From: Novosphingobium fuchskuhlense
GTDB taxonomy: Bacteria > Pseudomonadota > Alphaproteobacteria > Sphingomonadales > Sphingomonadaceae
Direction of reading: 5' to 3'
Length of the DNA stretch: 64,000 nucleotides
Assembly (NCBI RefSeq): GCF_001519075.1
Contig: NZ_KQ954244.1
Span: 1,257,934-1,321,933, forward strand
Below are positions 54,184-63,159 of the stretch, in pieces. Under the pieces are notes generated by a model. That model was given only the letters and a program-made list of their open reading frames with translations. It was not told the origin of the DNA and searched no databases. Positions within the stretch are counted from its first letter, which is position 1. Each line of letters opens with the position of its first letter. The position numbers and the translations under genes are program-made.

Positions 54184-55911
54184 TCAGCCCGGGCGGTGGC
54201 CCAGGGTCCACACGTAGGCGGCAACGGCTTTCACATCGGCTTCGTCCAGCGGCGCGCCGCCCATCGCGGGCATTCCGCCGCTGGCCTTCTTGGGCTTGGC
54301 GACGCCGGCGCGAATGGTCGCGGCAAGCCCGGCAGGCGAGCCATCGCTCCACTGGTACGTGGGGCCGGTGAGCGAACCGCCGGCAGAACTGCCGCGCCCG
54401 TCCGAGCCGTGGCAGCCGGCGCACGTCCCGCCCTTGGCCTCGCCGAAATAGATCCGCTGGCCCAGCGCGACTTCCTCTGCGCTGGAGCCGGGCGGGGCGA
54501 CCGGGGGCTTGCCGGTGAAGGGATTGCCGGTGGTGAGCGCGCTCTTGACCGCGGCGCGCGGGGCGGCGGTGAGGGTCGCGTCCGCCGCCCCGTGGTAGGT
54601 CACGCGCCAGATCGTGCCGCGCACATCGTCGGCGATGTAGAGCGCGCCGTCTGGCCCGACGGCAAGGCCCGCCGGGCGGTGCGCGGCGCGGCCGGGTTCC
54701 CGGTAATCACCGGCAAAGCCATCGGCAAAGCGGATCCAGTTGCCGGCGGCCTTGCCGTCCTTGAGGGGCTGGAACGCCACGAGATAGCCGTCCTGCGGTG
54801 CGGGCGCGCGGTTCCATGAACCGTGGAAGGCGATGAACGCGCCTTCGGCATAGGCGGCGGGGAAGCGCTTTGCGGTGTAGATCGCGACGTCGTTGGGGGC
54901 CCAGTGCGCGGGATAGGCCGCGATGGGCGGCGTCTTGCCGGCGCAGCGCCCTTGGGTTTTGCCGCCATCGCCGCCATATTCCGGGGCAAGCACGTGGTGC
55001 TGGCCATCGTAATAGCAGGTCGGCCAGCCGAAATCGGCGCCCTTGAAGGGGGAGAACAGGATTTCGCTGGGCAGTTCGACGCCCTGCTCGCCGCTGTAGA
55101 GCGCCGGCCAGTTCTGCGAGAGCTGATCACGCCCATGCTGGGTTGCGAAGATGCGGCCCGCGCTGTCGAACGCGATGCCGCCGGTGTTGCGGATGCCGGT
55201 GGCCCAGCGTTCGGCGGGGCTGAACACCTGCCCGGTCCTGTCGGCACGGTAGGCCCAGATGCCGCCGCGGGTCAGCTGTTCGGTGCAGGGGGCAGCGCCC
55301 TTGGCACCGGGCTGGCGGTTGGGGCTTTCGCAGGTGTTGGAGGCAGAGCCCGAGTTGACGAGGAGAAGTCCCGCCTTGTCGATCGCGAAGGGGTGCATCG
55401 GGTGATCACCCTTCATGACGAGGCCTGCGACGATGACGTCGCCCGCCCCGCTCGGCGCGGCGCTGCCGGGGGTGAGCGGATAGCGCAGGATGCTGTCGCC
55501 TTCCTCGGCATAGAGCGCGCCGTTCCACAGCGCGATGCCGGTGCCGCCCTGTCCGCCCTTGCGCGGGTTCGAGCCGAAGCGCTCGGTCATGTCGGCCACG
55601 CCGTCACCGTCGCGATCCTTGAGCGCGACGATGTAACCGCCGGCCGGCACGGGGGCGCCGGGGAAATAGTCCGGATAGTTCCAGGTGTTGACGTAGACCG
55701 TGCCGTCCGCACTGATGGCGAGGTGGCGGGCATGGCCGAGGTGATCGGCAAAGACCGTGGCGCAGAAGCCCGGCGGCAGGCTGAGCCCGCCGTTGTCTGG
55801 CGCACAGTCTGCCGGTGCAGGTTCGGAAGCGGCGGCCAGCGGCGCGCGAGGGGCAAGGAAGGCGAGACCGAGCGCGGCAGTGCAGGCGGCGGCGAGGATG
55901 GGCTTGTTCAT
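54184..55911 (-). CDS. Sorbosone dehydrogenase-like protein fused to cytochrome c
   Basis: A 575-residue exported protein with signal peptide (ALGLAFLAPRAPLAAA). The main domain is a six-bladed PQQ-type glucose/sorbosone dehydrogenase beta propeller (ISADGTVYVNTW, GKTQGRCAGKTPPIAAYPAHWAP). The C-terminus carries a cytochrome c domain with haem motif CAGCH at about residue 497 and candidate axial Met in GGMPAMGGAPL. It probably oxidises a sugar or alcohol in the periplasm and passes electrons to its own haem. The true substrate is unknown. Confidence 0.88.
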   Translation of the reverse strand: MNKPILAAACTAALGLAFLAPRAPLAAASEPAPADCAPDNGGLSLPPGFCATVFADHLGHARHLAISADGTVYVNTWNYPDYFPGAPVPAGGYIVALKDRDGDGVADMTERFGSNPRKGGQGGTGIALWNGALYAEEGDSILRYPLTPGSAAPSGAGDVIVAGLVMKGDHPMHPFAIDKAGLLLVNSGSASNTCESPNRQPGAKGAAPCTEQLTRGGIWAYRADRTGQVFSPAERWATGIRNTGGIAFDSAGRIFATQHGRDQLSQNWPALYSGEQGVELPSEILFSPFKGADFGWPTCYYDGQHHVLAPEYGGDGGKTQGRCAGKTPPIAAYPAHWAPNDVAIYTAKRFPAAYAEGAFIAFHGSWNRAPAPQDGYLVAFQPLKDGKAAGNWIRFADGFAGDYREPGRAAHRPAGLAVGPDGALYIADDVRGTIWRVTYHGAADATLTAAPRAAVKSALTTGNPFTGKPPVAPPGSSAEEVALGQRIYFGEAKGGTCAGCHGSDGRGSSAGGSLTGPTYQWSDGSPAGLAATIRAGVAKPKKASGGMPAMGGAPLDEADVKAVAAYVWTLGHRPG

Positions 55912-56126
55912 GGGCTGACTGTGGTGGGATGGGAATCCCGGGTCAATCCTGATCGAAGGGAAATGGCATGGATTGCGCTTTATCCGATGTCCGCATCCAG
56001 AGCCTGCGCCATACCCTCGCCAGCCATGGCGCGATGTGCGAGAAACCCTTCGCGCATGGTCTGGAGGCTGCTTGCCCCAGGCGCTGTGGCTGGGATTTCA
56101 CCGCCGTTGCGGCGCTGCCCCTGAAT

Positions 56127-56681
56127 TCAGAACAGTTCGATACGGACGGCTTCGTGGTGGGCAGGGTGTTCAGTGGTGTCGACACTGGCATGGACCAGCC
56201 GCTGGCTTTCCATGACATAACTGGTGCGCTGATCCTCAAGCAAATCGATCAGCGATTTCGTCCGCGGCGCACCCGAGCTGGAAAGCGAGAGGAGATCGCT
56301 GAGATCGCGCAGCGCGTCGAACACCTGGCCGAGGCGCTGCTTCATGACATCCTGAAATTGCAGATGGCCGAGGATATCCGAAAGCGACAGCACGATTTCG
56401 GAATGCCCTGCTTCAAGGGTCTGTACCATGCCGTCGAGATGCTGTCCGGCCCTGTCCGCCTCATGTTGCGCGGCTTCAAGCTCTTTGATGAGTGTATTGA
56501 CCTCGTCGGCACCATTCCCCGAATGGTTTGGCATCGCCGCTGCCAGTTGGGCCTGCATCCGGTCGGCAAACGAGTTGATGCTCGCTCCCACGGTGCGCGC
56601 ACCTCCCGCGGCGCCCAGCACTGCCGCGCCCGCTGCGCTGCCTGCGCTCGGTGATATCAGGACGGCCCACGGTTCAATGAA
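56127..56681 (-). pseudogene. Chemotaxis/MCP-like protein fragment, 5' end lost
   Basis: The reading frame ends normally at 56127 and contains a coiled-coil segment with ILGHLQFQDVMKQRLGQVFDAL, resembling the FQD-x-x-RQR helices of chemotaxis-type signalling proteins. Upstream, the frame runs through AVLISPSAGSAAGAA with no good start until a stop at about 56682-56684. Only a GTG at 56621 is available. It appears to be the C-terminal 165 or so residues of a longer protein, cut near 56650-56680, where the facing VOC fragment also begins. Confidence 0.5.
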
Positions 56682-56979
56682 TCACATCGCCTTTTCCGTG
56701 CCGGCGGAGCGGTTTGACGATTATGTAGCACGACTGCACGACCTCGGGGTCGAGACCTCACCGGTGCTGAATCACGACGATCCCGAAGGACAGGTTGCAC
56801 CGCAAATGCACGACGGCGTGTTCGTGCGCTCGGTTTATTTTTTTGATCCCGACGGCGTTTGCCTTGAGTTCGCCGCCTGGACCGTCGAACTGGGCGGTGA
56901 TGCGCATGTCCGCCATGATCCGATGCGCGCGGACGGCATCAAAGCGGTCGGCATGGTCATCACGGAATTGCGAGCATAG
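56677..56979 (+). pseudogene. VOC (glyoxalase-fold) fragment, N-terminal module missing
   Basis: A 100-residue frame starts with MNHIAFSVPAERFDDYVARL and continues through VRSVYFFDPDGVCLEF. This matches the second beta-alpha-beta-beta-beta module of VOC proteins, not the first. Normal members have about 130-160 residues with two modules. No ribosome site precedes the ATG at 56677. The N-terminal half therefore seems lost at the same junction that cuts the minus-strand chemotaxis-like fragment. It could still make a small protein. Confidence 0.5.
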
Positions 56980-56999
56980 CTGCCCAGACTGGGATCAGT

Positions 57000-57365
57000 T
57001 CATTCGAGTAGCGACCTGATCTTTGCCAGCAGTCGATCAATATCGACCGGCTTGGTGTCATAATCGTCGGCTCCCGCAGCGAGTGCCTTTTCCCGATCAC
57101 CGCTCATTGCGTGCGCGGTCAATGCAATGATCGGAATTGACCGTGTATCGGGCCCCTGCTTGATAATGGATATGGCCTGCCAACCATCAAGGACAGGGAG
57201 GCTGAGGTCCATCAAGATCAGGTCCGGTAGTTCGGACTTGCTGATATCCACCGCCGCTTGGCCATCTGCCGCAAATGCGATCTCGAACCCCCGTCGGATC
57301 AACCTTCGGCTCAACATGTCGCGGTTTTCGGCATTGTCCTCGACGAGCAAGATCCGATTGCTCAT
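57000..57365 (-). CDS. Single-domain response regulator
   Basis: A 121-residue CheY/DivK-like receiver with all active residues: D10, phospho-acceptor D53 (LILMDLSLP), T83 and K105 (YDTKPVD). There is no output domain, so it should act by protein contacts or as a phosphate carrier. The start overlaps the stop of the hybrid kinase gene by four bases, so the two are co-translated. It is the last gene of the three-gene minus-strand relay. Confidence 0.92.
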   Translation of the reverse strand: MSNRILLVEDNAENRDMLSRRLIRRGFEIAFAADGQAAVDISKSELPDLILMDLSLPVLDGWQAISIIKQGPDTRSIPIIALTAHAMSGDREKALAAGADDYDTKPVDIDRLLAKIRSLLE

Positions 57366-59242
57366 AGCTTCAGGGTCTCCAATGCCTTGAGCAGAGCAGA
57401 TTGGGGGGCGATCCCTGGCGGGAGAACGACGGCACCTCTTTCCTTTAGAAATGCGGCCTCCGCCATGCTCAATTCTCCCGACGCACGAATGATGATCCTT
57501 AGATCCGCAAATGCCGGATGATCGCGAGTTTGCTCGAGTATGTCGAACGCGTCATGCTGACTAACCAGCATGACAGATGGTGTCGGCGGCGTGGCAAGCA
57601 CACTGAGGGCTTCTATGTTTCCTGTCGCCTCGATGACATCATAACCATGCGCACTCAGCGTTGACGAAAGGAAGGGTTGATCGTCCTCGTTTTCGTGTAC
57701 GATCAGGATCCTTGCGGATGAGCTTCCAACATAGTTTCGCACCACTGCGATCAGCTGGGACCGATCGACAGGCTTGGACATCACCTCATCAGCGCCAAGA
57801 GACAGGCTGAGGGGGCGCTCATCCAGCAGACTGACGACGACGACTGGGATCAGTTTCAGGGTGTCGCTTTCCTTCAGCTTGCCGAGAACCGTCCAGCCAT
57901 CCATCTTCGGCATCATGATGTCGAGAAGGATCACTGCCGGCCGCAATTCTTCAGCTTTGAGAAGCGCGGCTTCGCCGCTGTGCGCATGCTCGACCTGATA
58001 ACCCTCGCGCTCGAGCATTGTGCCGATCAAATGGTGAATTTGGGGATCATCGTCGACGAGGAGAATGCGTGCGCCCGTCTTAGAACTATTGATTGTCGGC
58101 ATCTGAGGTTGGCTTGGCGAGGTGACGGCCTCCAACTTGACGGGAAGCCTGATTGTAAATGTGCTGCCGACACCCGGTGAGCTTTCGAGCGAAACATCGC
58201 CCCCCATATGCCGACACAGTCGTTGGGTGATCGCAAGGCCGAGGCCCGTTCCGCCAAATTGCCGGGTCGTGCTGGGGTCGGCCTGCGTGAAGGGCTGGAA
58301 CAGCTTTTCTGTTTGGGCCTGCGTCATGCCGATCCCAGTGTCGGTAACGTCAAAGAAGATCTCGTCATCAGCAGCCCAGGCCCGGACCGCGATATCCCCC
58401 CCGTCCGTAAACTTGCACGCATTGCTGACGAGGTTGAGCAAGCATTGCTTCAACTTCACGAAGTCCGTGTGGAGGATCGGAAGATTGTCAGGTACCGAGA
58501 AGGTCAATCGGTTCGATCGCGTCGTGGCCAATGGTTTCGTCAGGGAGAAAACTTCGTCCATCAGGCGCGAGACGACGACGGCTTCCAGATAGAGATCCAT
58601 TCGGCCGGAGTCGATCTTGCTTAGGTCCAGAACGTCATTAATCAGGCCGAGAAGATGCTTTCCGGCCGACTCAATGCGCTTGAGATCCTCAATATAATCG
58701 GAGTGCCCGGTTTCTTCAAAATCTTCCTGAAGAATCTGGGAGTAACCGATGATAGCATTAAGGGGAGTGCGAAGTTCATGGCTCATATTTGCTAAAAAGT
58801 CGGCCTTTGTTTTGCTTGCTTCCTCCGCAAGATCTCGAGCATGCTCAAGTGCAGCCTCAACCGATTTCTGATGAGTTATATCATAGCTCCAAACAACCAT
58901 TGCGCGCTGACCATCGTATTCGATGTTCTGCCAGTTAACTAAGCACCAGATCTTGCTGCCGTTTGGGAGAAGATATTGAACTTCCTCTTCTCGAAGGCTT
59001 CCATCCCGCGCGAATTTTTTGACAAGCTCGTCGAAGCGATCGGGATCGGCATAGAGCGCCGCCCCGGATTCCAATGCGCTACCATGAGTGACGCCCATGA
59101 GTTCATACGTGCGGCGATTAGCAAAAAGGAACTTGCCCTTCAGGCTGGTAATCACCGCGGCAATCGGGCTGCTGTCGAGGAGCAATCGCGCGCGGTCCGG
59201 GCGGCCGACATTCGGCGAAACTGGAGAGGTCTCTTCAGGCAC
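57362..59242 (-). CDS. Hybrid histidine kinase, PAS-HisKA-HATPase-REC-REC
   Basis: A 626-residue soluble sensor kinase without membrane helices. A PAS domain lies at about 18-128 ([20 protein letters not shown]). HisKA carries His155 in [17 protein letters not shown], and the HATPase covers about 260-370 (N box [10 protein letters not shown]1 DTGIGM, G2 GGTGLGLAI). REC1 at 391-506 has D441 and K490. A second receiver-like domain (509-626) has no acceptor Asp ([10 protein letters not shown]) and no Lys, so it is a pseudo-receiver. It likely senses a cytoplasmic cue and feeds the adjacent regulators. Confidence 0.92.
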   Translation of the reverse strand: MPEETSPVSPNVGRPDRARLLLDSSPIAAVITSLKGKFLFANRRTYELMGVTHGSALESGAALYADPDRFDELVKKFARDGSLREEEVQYLLPNGSKIWCLVNWQNIEYDGQRAMVVWSYDITHQKSVEAALEHARDLAEEASKTKADFLANMSHELRTPLNAIIGYSQILQEDFEETGHSDYIEDLKRIESAGKHLLGLINDVLDLSKIDSGRMDLYLEAVVVSRLMDEVFSLTKPLATTRSNRLTFSVPDNLPILHTDFVKLKQCLLNLVSNACKFTDGGDIAVRAWAADDEIFFDVTDTGIGMTQAQTEKLFQPFTQADPSTTRQFGGTGLGLAITQRLCRHMGGDVSLESSPGVGSTFTIRLPVKLEAVTSPSQPQMPTINSSKTGARILLVDDDPQIHHLIGTMLEREGYQVEHAHSGEAALLKAEELRPAVILLDIMMPKMDGWTVLGKLKESDTLKLIPVVVVSLLDERPLSLSLGADEVMSKPVDRSQLIAVVRNYVGSSSARILIVHENEDDQPFLSSTLSAHGYDVIEATGNIEALSVLATPPTPSVMLVSQHDAFDILEQTRDHPAFADLRIIIRASGELSMAEAAFLKERGAVVLPPGIAPQSALLKALETLKL

Positions 59243-59258
59243 GCATCAACTCCCTAGA

Positions 59259-60473
59259 TCAGTGGCTATGTCTGGTGAGGGTCAGTGCCGACAGGTCGTC
59301 CGTCGGAGGCATGCCGTTTTCAAAGTTTCTGACGCGCTTGACGAGATTGCCAAGGTCGTGCCGGCACTCTCCGAGCCAGCGAAAGATGTCCTCTTCCCCG
59401 AAAAACTCACCATGAGCGGATATTGCCTCGGTCACGCCATCACTGATCAGCAGGAGAGTTTCGCCCGGGTCCAGTCGGGTGCTGGCTGTCTGGTAAATGG
59501 TGTCAGAGACGAGCCCCAATGGCAGTCCACCAGCAAGCTCAAGTCGCTCGACCGCGCCGGTCCTGCGCCTAACAAACGGCGGAACATGGCCGCAGCGAAG
59601 ATAGGACAGTTCTCCAGATCCTGTGTCGAAAAGTGCGAAGAAAGTCGTGACAAATGTGCAGCTGTCGTTGTCCTTGGACAGCGCTGCGTTGACCGCCATC
59701 GCAATGTTCTCGAGCTGCAACGCCTTGCCATCGGCCTGACCGAGCACTGCACAACTGCGAATGAGAGCGTGGGTTCTTGCCATCACCAGCGCGGCGCCGG
59801 CGCCCTTGCCCGAAACGTCCCCCAGAACCAGCAGATGTATGCCGTCATCGAGGGGTATGTGATCGACGAGGTCGCCTCCGATCTCTCGGGCAGGCTCAAG
59901 AATTATCCTCACCGCGATCTGCGGATCAGTATATTCATTTGGCACCAAGGCCATCTGGAGGCTGCGGGCTTCTAGCAATTCCATCTGGGCCTGAGCCAGA
60001 GCCTGGCGCTGCTGCGACCTGAGGTGCTGCTTCTCTAGCGTTGCAAGAACGCGGGCACGCAAAAGCGTCGGCTCGAAGGGCTTCAAAAGGAAATCCTCCG
60101 CTCCCAGCTCAATGCCACGGACGATGGCATCCATCTCATCTAACGCGGAAATGATGATGACCGGGACCTCGCTGAGGATTCCCTCGCGTGCAATAATTTC
60201 TAGGACCTCGAAGCCGTTCATAACCGGCATCATGATATCGAGTAGGACAAGGTCGATGTTGCTCGCGCGGATCAGCGCAAGACCTGATGCACCATCTTCG
60301 GCCTCAAGAATCTCTTCAATTCCCAACCGACGCAGCCGTCGACGAAGGAGGGTGCGATTTGCTTCAATGTCGTCAACGATGAGAACCCGGGCGGCAGCGC
60401 AGATCTGCGAAAGCCGCTGATGTGCTGGGGGGGCGGACTCGTTGGACGGAAGCGCATGAATAGAATCTTGCAT
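59259..60473 (-). CDS. Receiver-PP2C (SpoIIE/RsbU-type) phosphatase
   Basis: A 404-residue protein. The N-terminal receiver is at about 27-145, with D34/D35, phospho-acceptor D79 (LVLLDIMMP) and K131. A coiled linker joins it to a PP2C-type serine phosphatase with metal-binding residues D201 (GGDLVDH), D219 (GDVSGKGAGAALVMA), ISDGVTEA and DDLSALTL. In partner-switching systems such an enzyme dephosphorylates an anti-anti-sigma STAS protein when its receiver is phosphorylated. The STAS gene at 60742 is divergent. The ATG at 60473 is preferred; a TTG at 60506 would add eleven residues. Confidence 0.9.
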   Translation of the reverse strand: MQDSIHALPSNESAPPAHQRLSQICAAARVLIVDDIEANRTLLRRRLRRLGIEEILEAEDGASGLALIRASNIDLVLLDIMMPVMNGFEVLEIIAREGILSEVPVIIISALDEMDAIVRGIELGAEDFLLKPFEPTLLRARVLATLEKQHLRSQQRQALAQAQMELLEARSLQMALVPNEYTDPQIAVRIILEPAREIGGDLVDHIPLDDGIHLLVLGDVSGKGAGAALVMARTHALIRSCAVLGQADGKALQLENIAMAVNAALSKDNDSCTFVTTFFALFDTGSGELSYLRCGHVPPFVRRRTGAVERLELAGGLPLGLVSDTIYQTASTRLDPGETLLLISDGVTEAISAHGEFFGEEDIFRWLGECRHDLGNLVKRVRNFENGMPPTDDLSALTLTRHSH

Positions 60474-60520
60474 GTTTTGTATCTCGAGCCAGGCCGCCAA
60501 CCTCAATTCGTAGCGATTGT

Positions 60521-60548
60521 TTGGAAATTTTCCATTGCGAGTTATAAT
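60521..60548 (+). promoter_or_regulatory. Sigma-70-like promoter for the STAS-kinase genes
   Basis: TTGGAA (60521-60526), a 16-base spacer and TATAAT (60543-60548) form a near-consensus housekeeping promoter on the plus strand. It would produce a leader of about 185 AT-rich bases before the STAS ATG at 60742. No gene is seen in 60474-60741. Confidence 0.5.
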
Positions 60549-60741
60549 TATATCTTTAGTAATAGTCAGTGCATTTGCCAGATAAGTCTGGAAACAAACA
60601 CTACGGTCGGCTATACCTTAGGCGCCTCGTAGCGAAATCATGTAATGTTTTATCAGATCGTATTATTATTTGCGTCCGTTTGAATATTTTTGTGATTTTG
60701 CTTCGGGCGGTTTGTTTTTATTTTTTCGAGAGGGTAGCTTG

Positions 60742-61077
60742 ATGCAAATGTCCGTTGAGGATTTTGATTGCAACGGCGCGGTTATCAAGATGATAGGCCG
60801 ACTTGATCTAGCCGGTGTGCAGGAAATCGACATGCCACTGAGCTTGATATCAGGTCGATATCGAAAAGTAATTATTGATATGTCTGAGGTTGATTTTATT
60901 GCCTCGCTCGGCTTGCGGATAATTATTACAACTGCCCGATCAGTTGCCAATAAAGGTGGTCAATTGGTCCTGGCCAGCCCACAGCCGGACGTGGCCAATG
61001 TCTTGCGGGTTTCTGGTTTCGACAAGCTCATACCGATCGAAAGCAATACTGATGTAGCACGGGCTTCGTTGGCTTAG
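60742..61077 (+). CDS. STAS-domain anti-anti-sigma-like protein 1
   Basis: A 111-residue SpoIIAA/RsbV-like protein. The phosphorylatable Ser is S55 in VDFIASLGLRII, at the normal place on helix 2. The fold opens GAVIKMIGRLDLAGVQEID. It would bind and be phosphorylated by the RsbW-like kinase encoded 14 bases downstream and be dephosphorylated by the divergent PP2C. The ATG at 60742 follows GAGAGGG; 24 extra residues of an upstream reading lack a site. Confidence 0.9.
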   Translation: MQMSVEDFDCNGAVIKMIGRLDLAGVQEIDMPLSLISGRYRKVIIDMSEVDFIASLGLRIIITTARSVANKGGQLVLASPQPDVANVLRVSGFDKLIPIESNTDVARASLA

Positions 61078-61090
61078 TCGCGCAACAGTC

Positions 61091-61549
61091 ATGACTGCTA
61101 CCAACCATCGCTTCTCTGCCGACTATGGGGCGTTTCCTGCCGTCAACGAATGGCTGGGGGTGCAAGGTGGGGCCTTAGCAATCTCTCCCGACATTGCGTT
61201 CAAAATAGAGTTGTGTGTCGAAGAAATCGTGACGAATACGATCAAGTACGGGTTTGGCGACGATCCGGCTGCAGGCGGCTGGATTGAAATTGGTCTAGTC
61301 GTCGAGGAAGGGCGTGTTGAATTGCGCTTTACTGACAACGCCCCCCTTTTTAATCCTCTCGCGCAGGAGCAGCATGCACCGCCAGCATCCCTAGAAGGCG
61401 CTCCGATCGGTGGGCTGGGTATCCTTCTGGTCCGTGAACTCTCTCAGTCGGTGCGGTATGACTGTGCTGAAGGTCAGAATGTTCTTGCCATCTCCTTTTG
61501 TCCCCCTGCCCCCCGGGCTGGAGGGCAGAAGGCAGTTGGGTGCGATTAG
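61091..61549 (+). CDS. RsbW/SpoIIAB-like serine kinase
   Basis: A 152-residue GHKL ATPase of the anti-sigma kinase type. The N box is VEEIVTNTIKYGFGD (E44/E45, N49), G1 is FTDNAPLFNP, and G2 is GGLGILLVRE. Such kinases bind a sigma factor or another target when free and phosphorylate STAS partners. It lies directly after STAS 1 in the same operon. Its stop overlaps the convergent STAS 2 stop by four bases. No sigma-factor gene is adjacent, so its binding target is unknown. Confidence 0.9.
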   Translation: MTATNHRFSADYGAFPAVNEWLGVQGGALAISPDIAFKIELCVEEIVTNTIKYGFGDDPAAGGWIEIGLVVEEGRVELRFTDNAPLFNPLAQEQHAPPASLEGAPIGGLGILLVRELSQSVRYDCAEGQNVLAISFCPPAPRAGGQKAVGCD

Positions 61550-61869
61550 ACCAAGGCTGTTTCGCGATCAGGATCAATCCGCACAATCTTGTCGAACCCG
61601 CTAACCGTGAAGATTTCTTTCACGTGGGGCTTCAGGCTGCAAACGGCGAATTTCATACCCTTCGACTGCGCCGCCTTCGCGGCGACCAGAAGGGCGCGCA
61701 GCCCTGCGCTCGAAACATAGTCGACAGTTGCGCAATCTACGACGACATGATCCGACTTGGCAATGATTTCGACCAGCTGCTCCTGAAATGAAGTTGCAGT
61801 CATGCTGTCAATGCGAGCATCTGGAATGGCGATATTTACCGGTCCGGTATTTTCAATTCTGAGAATCAT
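61546..61869 (-). CDS. STAS-domain anti-anti-sigma-like protein 2
   Basis: A 107-residue second STAS protein on the minus strand. The phospho-site is S53 or S54 in VDYVSSAGLRALLV. It differs in sequence from STAS 1, so it is unlikely to be a recent duplicate. It lies 14 bases downstream of the GPP34 gene and is probably cotranscribed with it. It could compete for the same RsbW-like kinase or serve a different partner. Confidence 0.9.
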   Translation of the reverse strand: MILRIENTGPVNIAIPDARIDSMTATSFQEQLVEIIAKSDHVVVDCATVDYVSSAGLRALLVAAKAAQSKGMKFAVCSLKPHVKEIFTVSGFDKIVRIDPDRETALV

Positions 61870-61883
61870 TAATAATTGGCCTC

Positions 61884-62546
61884 TTACATTATGGGACTGA
61901 TGTAGACTGCAGCGAGTTGGGCTTGAATGGCCAAACTCATACGGCGCAACGCCTGCAAGCTGATATCGAGGCTTGCAACATCAATGATGCGGTCCATCAA
62001 GCGCTCAATTTCTCGGTCTGCCATGAACAGCTTGAGGATGTTATAGTCGTAGGCAAGCGCAATCAGGGCAACATCCCTGGGAGTGGGAATGCTCTTGCTC
62101 AACAGGGCGTCGAGTATCTTCTGCTTGGTTGCATTCTGCGCCGCGTCGTCTGTTTGTGGGTAGCGTCGCGACTTGATGACCCAGAGGAAAACCTGATCTT
62201 TGGGTTCGATGATCCCGCGATTGATCAAGCGCTTGAAGGCTAACTCGTATAGTTCCTCTGCGATCTGGAGAACGCAGGATACCGCACTGTCAAGTGTGTG
62301 TTTCTGACCACTCTGCGCAAGGCTCGCCAAGGCCAGATCAAGATGGCCCTCATTGGTTGGCGCCTGGTCAATCACGAAGAAGTGCTGGAGATCATTGTCG
62401 ATCCGGTTCAGGAGTGCGAGGTCAATCAGGCACGCACCAGCGACTGCAGATTTTGCAGCCAGCCCGGAGGGCTCCCTGAGAAGTTTTCCCTCATCACTAA
62501 TTGTCAGTAGAATAATCTCTTCGCAGAGCGTCAAATTTTCGGACAT
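61884..62546 (-). CDS. GPP34-family protein (GOLPH3-like)
   Basis: A 220-residue protein that matches the GPP34 (PF05719) pattern: LTLCEEIILLTISDEGKLL at the start, then AVAGACLIDLALLNRIDNDL, VIDQAPTNEGHLDLALASLA, a GIIEP/W segment and YPQTDDAAQ, with helical ends. Eukaryotic GOLPH3 binds phosphoinositides and glycosyltransferases; bacterial members are of unknown function and are better known from actinomycetes. It is encoded upstream of STAS 2, which ties it to the partner-switching set. The ATG at 62546 is used; a TTG one codon earlier also reads open. Confidence 0.75.
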   Translation of the reverse strand: MSENLTLCEEIILLTISDEGKLLREPSGLAAKSAVAGACLIDLALLNRIDNDLQHFFVIDQAPTNEGHLDLALASLAQSGQKHTLDSAVSCVLQIAEELYELAFKRLINRGIIEPKDQVFLWVIKSRRYPQTDDAAQNATKQKILDALLSKSIPTPRDVALIALAYDYNILKLFMADREIERLMDRIIDVASLDISLQALRRMSLAIQAQLAAVYISPIM

Positions 62547-62765
62547 CAACGATCGCCTTCTGCTGCGGTTTGTCTTTATAGGTAAAAATGTTTAGGTAAT
62601 TATTTCAATTCAATTGTTTAGCATGACAATTCATGGCCGAAAAGGTCTGAAAACTGTGGTCAGACTTGGCATCGAGATGCCCGCCGAGCTGCTGCAGAGC
62701 CGACTTATCCTGGGCAGAATAGCCAAGCGATCGTGGCTGCGAGCTGCGAGCAACAGTCAGTCCCA

Positions 62766-62987
62766 GCATTAGGCCGTAGATTCATATGCGCGGAGCCAAA
62801 GGCGCATCGAGCGGAGTTGGGGCATTGTGAGGAAGTTTTCAGCCAGCCTGTGTTTGCGCGTTGCGATCTTGCGGAAGGGCATCAGCTTGGAAGAGAAGAT
62901 CTCGATGAGGTCTTTTTCGCGGTGCCGGTCGACCGTTCTCGCAGACTTCTTGCGCTGAGCCATCGCCTGGAGGATGTGCACCACCAT
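62766..62987 (-). pseudogene. IS5-family transposase C-terminal remnant
   Basis: The frame contains LIEIFSSKLMPFRKIATRKH and then FLTMPQLRSMRLWLRAYEST. This matches the last 60 or so residues of IS5-family transposases (usual pattern NRIERMF-KLKxFRRIATRYDK...WLRxYEST), including the catalytic-Glu region. No start, no upstream transposase domain and no terminal inverted repeats are visible. The 62547-62765 and 62988-63159 stretches beside it show nothing else recognisable. Confidence 0.6.
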
Positions 62988-63159
62988 GAAGGCTGCTGAC
63001 GTTACCGATCCGCTGGACGTGGTCTTTGCTGCACCCGGCTGCGCCAGCGCTCAGGTCGCGCACAAACAGCGCCTATGGATCGGGTTGGATCGCAGGCGAA
63101 ATGGCCTGACATATTGCGGCCCGGAAGATGAGATACTTGCGCTGCGCCCCGATCCTGCC

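Noticed and set aside
55968..56654. Plus-strand frame of 228 codons near the truncated genes
   Set aside because: It is antisense to the chemotaxis-like fragment and shows no family pattern.
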